Positions 35,010 through 45,411 of a DNA stretch of 64,000 nucleotides are shown here, piece by piece. Within the stretch, counting starts at the first letter, position 1; each line of letters begins with the position of its first letter. A model generated the notes under the pieces. It did no database searches. It had not been told where the DNA came from and was given only the letters and a program-made list of their open reading frames with translations. Origin of the DNA: Lineolata rhizophorae (lineage: Eukaryota; Ascomycota; Dothideomycetes; Lineolatales; Lineolataceae); contig MU001694.1 in NCBI GenBank assembly GCA_010093515.1, positions 68,964-132,963 of the forward strand. The letters are read 5' to 3'. A program made the translations under genes and the position numbers.

Positions 35010-37922
35010 ATGCAGTCTCGATGTTCCAACTATGATCATTTTCAATGTAGTAGATGTCAAAATCCATTTCGACGTAAGGCGCCACAATAAGTCTTTAGAG
35101 AACATTCGCTTATTTCAGCACGGAGAGAAGCATATCAGCCGACGGATCTATTCACAGAACTACCAGACATACTGGGAGAGGATCTACTCATAGAAACACC
35201 AAGAGAAAGTTTACGAGACGATCCATCCACAGAAACACAAAGAGAGGATTGCAGAAGCTCAGATAACGCAGGCGGCCCAGCAGTTATCGAGGGTCAACCA
35301 TCAATAGCCCTTCCACGAGATTATTCTAGGGACCAGTCACACCCTATGTGGAATCTCTTCGACAGAAAAAGAGGAAGTAAGAAGGGCGATGCTGACGAAG
35401 ATACGAATGATTCTAAGAAAAGGCAACGAAGACTGGAAGGAGAACTCAAGGATGAGTCTGAGGAAAAGGACGAGTACGTAATTATACTCCTTTCTGCAGC
35501 TTACTAGTTACTCTAAATTGCTAATACTAGAATTAGGTCAAACGCTACAACTGTGCCTCAGTTGCCGCAAAAGCCCTTGTCAGTCCCTCCGTTCGAACCT
35601 CTCAAACCTCCAGTCCACTTGAACTGCATAAATGAGCCTTTAGCCTCCATTCTCAACCCTTCAAATCGGTTGTCCGCCTTGAAGCACGTAGAGAATGAAG
35701 TCGCTAGAGCAGTGCTCTGGGTCCTTGATGCTCTTCGTATCATTATCATTCCCGCTACTCGTCGTATCAGATTGGTGATACCAGAAACGAATACGCTATT
35801 CAGGCTACACGAAATTCGAAGCGGATGCCGCGACCGTCTCTCTGGCGTCCTGTCTTACTTGGAAAGCACAAGCTTCTATTGCGGTCAGTTTTGTATGTTC
35901 GTGCAAGATAGCAAACGAAATGATGTCGTGAAAGCTGTATCAATTTCTGGCGACACTATGTCTGTTGGGAATGTGCTTCATTGTCCCGGTGAGTTGCGTT
36001 CTTTTTGGTTTACTCCACCCACAAAATCTCTCCTTCACTACTCGCCTTCTCCTCTACCATTTCAGGCCAGTGGCAGATGTGACTAAAAAGCATTTGAAAT
36101 TTGAAGAACTTGAGCGTCGCTCCACTATCCCCCTTTCCCCTCGCCCCCCCTTTGTTTTTTGCGATGCCGTCTAACCATTGAATTCCTTAGACCCAGACGA
36201 AGAACTTGTAGTACTCGCTATGAGTATTCTTTCCTATGTCACCTCCCATACTGGCAACCTACCTATTGCTGGGGAATTTGATTTCGACAGCGTGTCCATC
36301 GTGTGCAAGTCCGCATCTACTATTTTTTTTTGGCTCGGCAGGATCTTTCCTGCCTTGGAGGTTTTGTCAGTAGCCCAATTTGGGTCTTTGGAAATCAGCC
36401 ATTGGTGAATTTTCCACGCCAAATTTGCATCAGTGTGGGCGACTTTCAAGACCTATGGGGGCCAATCCGTGTGCCTAGCAAGGTTACGAGAAACGGGGCC
36501 CAGTGCATGCTTACGCAGCTCTTCCCTGAAAGCGGTGTGCTCTACGTTGTCGATACGGGTTCAGCTTTCGTTCGCTATGACGAGCCTACATCCATTGTCG
36601 ATCAAAAGGAGATTCGCTGTCACTGGAAGCCTTGCTCTTACTTGGAGCCTTTGGTTGAATTATCTTCGGGTCACAGTGCCACATTCGAAGCGTTTCCTTT
36701 GCTTCTGAAACTCATGGAAGCAAATCCAACCTTACTTATAGGGACGCCAACAACTTCTCCCTCCCACATGTTGGTTTCTCCATCACGAGTATCCAAGAGG
36801 ACATCTGGCATCGGAAAGGGTGTAACATTACATGGAGAGTCAGCGGCCCATGGAACACAGAGCCAGCTATCACAAAATGCTGTTTTACCCCACACTTGTC
36901 AGCTTGATGTTCTTCAAATGGACCGAGAATGCTGCTTCAGACTTCAGTTTCCCGGTGTTGCAAAGGCTGGCTACTTCCCTGATGGCTATCAGCTAAGCCT
37001 TGTTGCGGGCCATTATATTACTGCAGGACTTATCAAGACGTTCAAGAAACGCCCCGCAGAGACTCGAAAAGCCAGGCTTCTAGCGTACGTAAGCCGCCAG
37101 GGCTCGGACATCCACGCACTCCTGCATCTCCCCATTGGCCTTGAGGTTAGTGCATGTACTTGGAATGCGCAGCGTGTATCGCTTTGGGAGGCCCTAAAGC
37201 TATCCAAGTCGTCGAATCGAACGGACCGAGAGGGATACTGCAACCATGGTCTGTCCTCTTATCAGGAATGTATCGAGGGATGCTGGGGGGTTGAGTTCGC
37301 ATCCACAAAAGCAAAGATCCGGCAAAGTGTCCTCAGAGAAGCAATTTTGTCCTTGGAGTATTGCGGATTGAGATGCGATGGAAGACTTGAAGCTTTTTGG
37401 CCTTTTAGAAAAGCCCCAACATCTATAACCATAAAGGCTGATCAGGACCGGCCATATGCACTTGGCAGAGGTCCCCGCATTGATCAGAACGGATGGTTCC
37501 CTGCTGTCAAAGAGTCGGATCGAGTCGCTACCTTTGCAGTCATGAGCCGGCATTGTCTAGAATATTCCTCGTCCACTTCGAATCCAAGAAGAATATGTGG
37601 TTCGGCTTCTGAGTGGAGATTGAACCCTTCCATAAAGACATGGCCCACTTTTCTGTTTACAAGTTTTCAGCACAATAACTTGGATGCCTCGCAACAAAGC
37701 TCACAGCTTTTCGCGCTTGAGCGCCAAATTGTGTTCAAAGCTATTGGCCGTTGCATTGTGAATGACAATGCCTCTGTGCCACTTTTGCGTTTGGTGCCCA
37801 CTGAAGGTGTTGGGAAAGTCGCAAGCACATTTTCTAGCCACCCAAAAGGCTCATTAATCTGTGAAGAGGTCATGGATTCTGAGCATACTGGCGATGGGAG
37901 GGTCGATGTTGTTATTTGGTAA
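35010..37922 (+). CDS. Unrecognised multi-exon fungal protein with N-terminal Cys motif
   Basis: The first three exons are clear: 35010..35073 (MQSRCSNYDHFQCSRCQNPF), 35119..35473 and 35537..35988, joined by 45- and 63-nt introns in phase. The short CSRC/RC start may bind a metal. A charged, Lys/Glu-rich linker and an Asn/Ala-helical region follow. Coding resumes at about 36191 (PDEELVVLAMSIL) and, in another frame, runs to 37922 through ISVGDFQDLWGPIRV, HWKPCSYLEP, LHLPIGLEVSACTWNAQRV and NGWFPAVKESDRVATFAVMS. The C-terminal half resembles a large uncharacterised family of Fusarium-type proteins I recall only by pattern. The junction between 35988 and about 36440 is unsolved and could hide small introns or, near the eight-T run at 36326, a frameshift. 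Function unknown. Confidence 0.5.
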
Positions 37923-38953
37923 TCTCTAAAACGGAGATGAGCATATCAACCAAATATGTTGAATCGGCATGCTACACGCGGCATCTATCATCGATTTATT
38001 TTGTGTGATACGTGGACTCATTTAGATGACTAAACACTTAGCATACATAAAGGCGAGATCCTACAAGGCCGGCCAAAGGTTATGAAACTCGAGGCAATTC
38101 TATGAGTCTACAGTGGAACCTTTTTATAACACAAATTGGCCAAAGCCGCGACTAAGCTTTTCTCTAGCAAAGTTCCTGGCTTCTCTTGGTGACATCGGTA
38201 CATAGTCTCTATTATCGAGAGAGTAACAACAGGTTCTTATTCGACTTTCCCCCTGTCCAAACTCTCCCTACTTGGCAAGGTTCCTGGTCAAAATATAATG
38301 GCATTGATGTCTATAATAGCGCCGCTAGCATCATATACTCCCAGCAAGAGCTCTGATGCGAAGCCATTTTGTTTGTGGTTGTGCGACTAGACAAGGGCTT
38401 CTAATGTGCTTCTGCTATACGATTTGTGTGATTTTGGTTTGCTATTGATTCGCACAGGTAACAATTGAGAGTTATATCGCAAACGTTGACTATTCGATGG
38501 TCTTGGTCTAAGTTTAAATTATCAGTAACGGCTATTGCTTCGGTCGTTGAGTCGAGAACGCTTGTTGCCAACAAAGTTGTTATCAAGCATCCTAGATTTT
38601 ATTTTAGTGTCAGGGCTTCTCGCTCAAGTCAAAGAGTTCATGTCCATTTGGAACGGAGAAGCAATAGATCTCAGATGGGAAAAGTGATTTCGGAAGTGGC
38701 CTTTAGGCAGTCGAGATAGGTGGCTAGTCATCTCTACAATGTCGTTGCTTGGTGACCGGTTGTCGAGCATGTGGTCGGTGGCATCTCTAACCGAAGTCCG
38801 TCGGTCAAAACTTCCCGTGGCGACCGACCCGCAATTTGGTCACAGACTACGCGAAGCGTAACAAAGCCTTTCCAATTGCAACGGTTCTTCAAGGACTCGC
38901 CCCTAGCTCATGCCCAGCCTGAAAAACCCCTAGCCGCTTATCTCGACAACAAA
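37923..38953. promoter_or_regulatory. Upstream region of MED8
   Basis: AT-rich to about 38700, then more balanced close to the MED8 start. A plus-strand frame is open upstream of the MED8 ATG, but the conserved MED8 N-terminus starts at 38954. No other gene is supported. Confidence 0.45.
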
Positions 38954-39879
38954 ATGTCGTATCCGACGAACGCTACCTCGGATGAAATCAAAGGGCTTGA
39001 AGCGACTAGGCAACGGTTAACCCAACTTGTCCAATCGCTCAACTCGCTACAAAGCCTGCTCCACCAACAGGAGCTCTTACCACCATGGTAAGCTTATCTC
39101 TGCCTAAGATTTCATCATCCTTGCCCACAGTCTTTGGAGATCGATGCAGTTATGTTTCGGGACTTCTAGTGGGTTCGCTAAGTCACGTGTTTGTCCTTTC
39201 CCGAACAACAACAATAACACATTCATGCAAGCTACTGTCTAACCACATTATATGAGAGCTACGTATTAACAATTCCTGTCCGGTTTCCAGGCCCGCACTC
39301 CAACAGCAATCCTCCGTCGTCGCGCACCATCTCCGCGCCCTAACTCAGACCCTCCAAGCCCATTCCACCTTCCTATCCTCCGCCCACGTCTACCCAGATG
39401 CATCCACCTACCCCGGCCGTGCGCAAGAAAATCTGCTCAACCAACTTCTCCGCAAGCGCAATGACCCGGCCGTCGAGGAATGGGTCGCGCAGGGTAAAGA
39501 GCTGGGCGAAAAGCTGCTCGAGGGCAGCGCCGAGGCGGCCGACGGCCAAACCGAGCTCCTAGAGCAAGACGACCTGGCGGAGCTGTGGGAGTGGGCGGGG
39601 CCAGCGGCGAACGAAGTCGCGAAAGTTGTTTTGTTTGAGAGCGGAGGGGATGATTTGATGGATGAGGATGAAGATGAGGACGAGGAAGGGAGCGAGGCCG
39701 AGGCCGAGGCCGAGGGCGCTGGTGGTGGTGCGGCGGCTAAGGTGGGCGAAGAGAGGGAGAAGGGGAAGGCTGTGGGTGTGGTGGAGCAACCAATGATGAG
39801 TCTGGAGGACTTATATCGGTTTATGAGTACGGGCGGGGAGGCGAGGGCACCACGGGTGGTGCCAGTAGCGAGGAGGTGA
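38954..39879 (+). CDS. MED8: Mediator complex subunit 8
   Basis: Two exons (38954..39087 and 39291..39879) around a 203-nt intron give 240 residues. MED8 is a head-module subunit of Mediator that links activators to RNA polymerase II. The N-terminus has the family's helical segment: EIKGLEATRQRLTQLVQSL, then QELLPPW, with the last Trp codon split by the intron, continuing PALQQQSSVVAHHLRAL. HVYPDASTYPGRAQENLL and VEEWVAQGKEL follow as in fungal MED8. The C-terminus is an acidic Asp/Glu-rich stretch ending near MMSLEDLYRFMSTG, the conserved short motif of the fungal family. The start agrees with the known N-terminal pattern. Confidence 0.94.
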
Positions 39880-40989
39880 GGTTCTTGTGATACCTTTTGA
39901 GGCTGTAGGTAGAGCGAGTGTAAGATTATTTTTCGGTGTATTTCGTGCCGGAGTTTGGCGATATGTTAATGTACTAGCTTGTCTCTAGCATGGAGTGTTT
40001 ACGCCCATGGCCCTCCTAGGCGTCCTATAATGGCGCATTAATTGAGCGTGTAGGCTACATTACCAAAAATAGTCCTTTACTATGAAATGACATATGTAAA
40101 GCCGGAATGCCTGCCAATTTCAAGTTTGAACAGCAAGTGGCTCAGATCTAGCAACTAAGTATTTAATGGAGAAACGAGCGTTAAAAAGACCACTAATCGA
40201 GTCACACCGTTCGATTTACTAAAGATATCCCTGATCTCAAAATCTCTTCGGTCAAAGGTCCTGTCTGCGGTTTTTGATTATTTAGAGCCCAAGTGAGGCC
40301 ATAACGTGATAGGTATTCCGGCAATTCCAGTGAAACACAATGGACTTACGAGCAAAAAACTTCGACTTACAGAATAAAATTTATACGGACAAGTTAAATG
40401 TACCAAGGCTATATTCATATATGTTCATGATTGCGAGTCATGCATATAAAAGCAACAGGCCATTTGAGTCTAATGCATAATCTCAACAAATGTGCCGAGG
40501 ACTCTTCAACCTATGCGATTTAAACAGCTAAGAAGTGAAAGCGAGAGCAAATAGACTGAGAATCTCAAGCCTCTGCTTATTTTAAGGATATAGTAGTTCT
40601 GACAAATGCCACCCATCAAGACTTGCACAGCAACCACGCAGCTTATTGAAGCCATATTAGTCTCTCCTATAAACTTTTAAACAGTCTTTCCAAACCCGAA
40701 GTTAACCTTTGACTGTCATGTTCGGGTGTGGAATTATTTTTGTTTGAAGGCTGCCATATGTGTGTTGATTTTTGGATGTCTACGGAAAGGAGCGACCAAG
40801 TCTTGGATCATGTTAGCATGTATATAGTTCCTAGCCAGCAGCATCGCACTGAGGTGCGATACTGTGTCAGTCTTTTGGCCAAGTTGGTTAGTTGCAAGCT
40901 AGGGCATGCTAGTTCTAACAGGCCAAGCCTCGGCTGTTCGCGTTCGTACATAAGACACATTATCTACGGAGTATTTGATGTAGACATGT
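39880..40989. other. AT-rich interval between MED8 and the copia relic
   Basis: Very AT-rich with many stops in all frames. No gene or repeat ends seen. It is probably degraded sequence of the same AT-rich block as the adjacent retroelement relic. Confidence 0.45.
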
Positions 40990-43900
40990 CAGGCACGTCT
41001 CTTTTGGCTACTTCCGCACGGAGATTTTCGTATGCTGGAGCCTTCTCGAGACGCTGTTTATGTTGTTCGAGAAGTGCTGTTGTAGACCTGGCTAGAAGAT
41101 CGTACGGTACGAAAAGATTCGCCCGTGATTGATGAGGGCTCTCGTACTCGACAATGACGAGCTCTTCGGCAGGGTCCTGCGCATGTTTAAGTGCGTTCAG
41201 ATCGTAAAGCTTCTGCTCGTTGAAGATGACGTCGCTCGTGCGTATGGCACGATCAGACTGTAGAATCCAGACAGGGAATGATGTCGACGATACATAGCTA
41301 TGTAGCTAATTGCGGCTCGAGGCTCAACCTTTGCTGCCCGCGCGGGTGCTTTCGGGCCCTTTTTAAGAGCGTACGTTCGATAGCCTAGGCCTGCAAATGA
41401 GCTATAAAAGGCCGAATCTAGTGTATGCCAGTATGCTTCTGTAGAATGTCCCATGGGATCTTCTAATCCAAGCGCTTCGTGGGCGTACGATTCAGCACAT
41501 AAACAGCGGCGCGTACGGCCTCTAGCTATAGATCACGTGGCAAATTCGCTCCGTTTAGCATTGTACGGGGATTTGACAAGATTATTTTTCCGGCCCTTTC
41601 GGTGATTCCGTTCATGTTCGATGTGTACGGTGGAGTTCGACAGACACGTATGTCGTTGCTTGCCGTATAGGTGTCAAAAGTGCGAAAAAATTTAGTCTCG
41701 TTGTCGACACGTATAACACGGACCGTAGGGTTAAACTAGACACTAATCGTGTTCAGCACGTGAGCCAGGTGTCGTACGAGCGTGTTCTGATTCCGTGACG
41801 GAAGCGTTTCGACCATGCTGATCATTGTACAATCGCACGTGAGGTGAAGAATCTACTTGTCACCGTTGAACACCGGTTAAGCTTCTACGAGGTCTATATG
41901 CATGGAAGAAAACGGCACTGTAGAGCGATCTGTGGCGTAGCGTGAGACCTGTCGATGGATTTTATTTAAAGCGCACGTTTCGCGCTCTGACATCGTGGGC
42001 CTACGCCGTGATATAGCGCCGACAACTTCGGAAGGGAGGTTCTGTACGTTATCCGGCCTTGTATAGCCTAATCGTAAATGCTATTATAGCAGGATAGAAC
42101 ACTTCAACTACTAATAGTTAAAAAAGACACACAATCCAGCTGTCACGTTTTCATAGTATTATTACTCAGTTAAGGGAATAGCAATTAAATTCTAACTCTT
42201 TTTGAGAGAGGTGAAGTGAAAGAGTGTAACAAGTGAAAAGTGGCAAGGCAACCTGCGTAGGTGAGGTAGTTGTGCATGTATGTAAGTGTATGAGTGAGTT
42301 GTTGAAAAGAGAACTAAAGGAATGGCTAAATACAGTCGGGGGCTAGGGAAGGTCACGCGTCTCAACTTTTGAAAGAAAAAGAACGTAGAGCCTCCTACTC
42401 CACTACATTACAAGAGTTCAGAGCCCGTGTCTATTTGTGTTATACGATCTTTGACGATCGGATTAAGGATCTGAACATGGTTGAATTCCAACACGTATTG
42501 GAAGTTAATATCGTATACGTCGGCCAAAATCTGATCATAGAAGTAAAGCTTCTTTTCCGCCAGATTCCACCGTGCCCTACCATTCTCCATGCGTCGCCAA
42601 GAAACGAAATTCGTGTGGAATAAGGGTATATACGCCACGTTTTGGAGGCGTATGGGCCTAGATCTCGGAGTGCCGTTGATCGTAACGGCGAGTTCGACTA
42701 TGCCGTAGCCGTCGACAGAGGTCTGTTCAACTCCTGCAAACATGACTTGACTATCGGCCTGCTTGAACTCTGTAAATCTGTCTCTATTGTTACAGACATG
42801 AGTCGTGGCGCTAGAGTCGAGCAAAAAGCTACCCTTAAGTGCAGAATAGTCGCTCGCAAACGAAATAGTATGGACATGTTAAACCGGACACGTAAAGCCC
42901 ACCATGCCTACACTCCCGTGCTCCGTGTCGGTGACATGTACGGCTTGAAGAGTCTCGGTTCTCGGCATGTACGATGTCGTGCCCCATTTTTTAAGGAAGG
43001 TTTCGAGCTTCTTTAAGCTGTACGGACGAAGCTTTCCAATGGCGACCGTAATTTCCTTCTCTACAGCGGGTGATGGGACCCACAGTGTAGGACGTTTCGA
43101 CGGCCGTAAGTAATAACACTCAGACCAGCGGTGTTTGTAACCGCATACACATTTGCTCTTCTTAGAGTCTGTTTTTGAACTCCCCGCTGGCTTTGATTCC
43201 GTTTGCTCGATCGTATGCTGTCCAGCGCCCTGAAATGTTGAAACGCACTATCCTCGATTGTTGTTGACGTGTCGTCCGTAAAGACAGATCTAGGTTTGGT
43301 TGCTCGTATAACATTTCGGAACCGTACATAGCCGTCAATGACCTCTGGCAACTGTGGCCAATCCTTTTCGGCTCGCTCCTTTCGAAGTAGAGTATAGAGC
43401 TCTATTTGGGCCCACAACTCGCCAGCGTGCGCGAGTTGGGTGAGGAAGCTGTGGACAGGGTCCGTAGAGTTTTCCGCGAAGATATTCAGGGACAAACAAT
43501 TGTTGTAGACCGTCCTCCACTCCTTAATCCACTTATCAACGTTCTGTGCATTGACCGTAGCCTAGCGAATAGCCTCGTATCGTTGTCGCACAAGTTGTTT
43601 ACGCTCCATTTGCGAGGGACAGAAGCGCTTGTGCAGTGATCGAAGCATGCCGTACGCTGCCACGTCACAGGAAAACACCTCATGGAATTGGAAAGGTACG
43701 GTGGCCTCAATCTGCTGCCGAGTATTGTCCAATTGCGTACATCGGGCGTCGTACGCATTCAATGCACTCATGTTCAGATGTTGTGCGTAATTCGGGTCGT
43801 CATCGTGTACGTATTCGGGTCGCTCCAACGCCGTAACCTCCTGCTCGCTCAGTTCTGGATTGATATACGCCCATACACCCGGTGGTTGTGACGCCATACG

Positions 43901-44020
43901 ATGGATCATAGCATGCCAAGTGTCCCAATTCGAGGAACCTTGAAGGCGTACAGATGGCCAATTTTCCGTAGACATTGTCACCGTGCACAGATGTCTCGTG
44001 GGGTTGTTCGATCCGTTCAC
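40990..44020 (-). mobile_element. Old broken Ty1/copia LTR retrotransposon relic
   Basis: On the minus strand, from about 44020 downward, I see in copia order gag-like coding, a protease-like segment around 42800, a gag-pre-integrase segment around 42400-42650 and integrase-like remains down to about 41000. Reverse transcriptase and RNase H are not visible, and I found no pair of LTRs. The element is truncated and clearly broken, with at least half a dozen interruptions, and AT-rich in places as after RIP. It looks old. Confidence 0.75.
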
Positions 44021-44476
44021 TCAGGGGTAACCGAAAATGTGTTTTCGACGCGTGTTGTTTGCAAGTTGAACAGAGACTCTCGAATCGAAAATCTTCGTGC
44101 GTGAATTGTGCAGCGAAATACTAAAATTAAACAACGAGGCTTTAATAGAATCCCGATTTTGAAGGGTAATTATCGGGCTCATCACTATGAGAATGTGTGG
44201 TTGTAATACGGGTGGTATCCCCCTAATGACTAAGCCGAGCCGCATCCGTGCGCTCGCTCCTCGGCGAACCTAATCACCATCCTATCTCTGTCAGGGACAC
44301 CCCCTCATTCATCGTCGCGGCCGGCACACCTCCACCATTCTCGCCGAGCTATCGCAATTGCTCCAATTCATTTGATCTTCATCCTAAGACGCCACCGATT
44401 GCCTCTGAGATCCTCGTTCGTCCCTCCGCCGACCTGCGCGACCTTCTCTCATCTTCCGGTCGATCAGTCTAGCAAG
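44021..44476. promoter_or_regulatory. Upstream region of bL36m
   Basis: Border between the AT-rich relic and a GC-richer, CT-rich leader (about 44250-44470) of the mitochondrial ribosomal protein gene. No other feature. Confidence 0.45.
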
Positions 44477-45067
44477 ATGCTTCCTCGCACGGTGCTCCTT
44501 CCTCTCCGGCAATGCCTGTTTGCGCGCTCCGTCATGCCGCGCCTACAGTGCTTCTCGGTCCAGCACAGCGGGTTCACCTCGATGGCGCGGGGAATGATTT
44601 GGACGAGTTCAGCGGTGAGACGGCCGCAGGTGGGGGGGACGGGGTTGAAAAGCGCGGTTGAGGCCGCGAGGGGGCAAATTAGAGGGATGAAGGTGAGTGG
44701 GATATTCTCGGGAGTGGTTGGATAGCGAGGCGGAAGAGCTCTGGAGCGATTGAGATGCAAATTGGAAATGCGCCCTGGGATGTTGCGACGGAAAGTAGGG
44801 CTTTCGAGAGAGGGAACTTGTTAACTGATTGAGTCGGAAACAGGTCCGGAGTTCAGTAAAGAAGCTGTGTGATGGGTGCAAGGTATGCATTTCAATGTAT
44901 AATTGAAGTGTTGGCTTTGGCTAACAAAACATAACAGAGCGTCCGGAGGAAGAAGGGCAAGTACGTGTACATAATTTGTAGCAAGAACCCAAAGCACAAG
45001 CAGAGGTATGTCTCATCGCATGGGCTCGGTATTATTAGATGCTAACTGAAACGACAGGCAAGGATAG
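44477..45067 (+). CDS. RTC6: Mitochondrial ribosomal protein bL36m
   Basis: Four exons (44477..44692, 44844..44882, 44938..45005, 45058..45067) give 110 residues. It is a protein of the large mitochondrial ribosomal subunit. The N-terminal 70 residues are Arg-rich and free of acidic residues at first (MLPRTVLLPLRQCLFARSVM), a mitochondrial presequence. The mature domain is the bL36 signature: MKVRSSVKKLCDGCK, SVRRKKGKYVYIICS, NPKHKQRQG, with the Zn-type C-x2-C, C and H positions. The domain is spread over four exons; exon 2 is 39 nt and the last exon only 10 nt (completes Arg, then Gln-Gly-stop). All phases agree. The yeast counterpart is called RTC6. Confidence 0.93.
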
Positions 45068-45411
45068 TCACCCTCTATCTTGTTGGTTAGTTCGGCTTTG
45101 AATCGTGTGTACAATATTTGAGCGGGACAAAATGCTTCTGATGATAATTTTGTAATATCAACTACTCAATTTTACCGAATCCAGGAAAGACCTGTTTTAC
45201 AAATCGAGTGTCGCGTTCCCAAGACGGCGGACCGCGCGTTGTACTCAAACAAGATCCACGCGCTCCGCATTTCCCGTTTGATGCACACCAAGAACATCAT
45301 TCTACAAAATGAAACGCCATCCGCTCACAATCCACCCAACACTAATCTTACATGTCCCCCTCCCTTCTCTCCCCACCCCACCTCCAAACTTCTCATCTAC
45401 ACTGCCTTACC
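45068..45411. other. Convergent 3' region of bL36m and RTC5
   Basis: About 340 nt between two convergent genes, with 3' flanks of both. A C-rich stretch close to RTC5 is the only visible feature. Confidence 0.5.
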
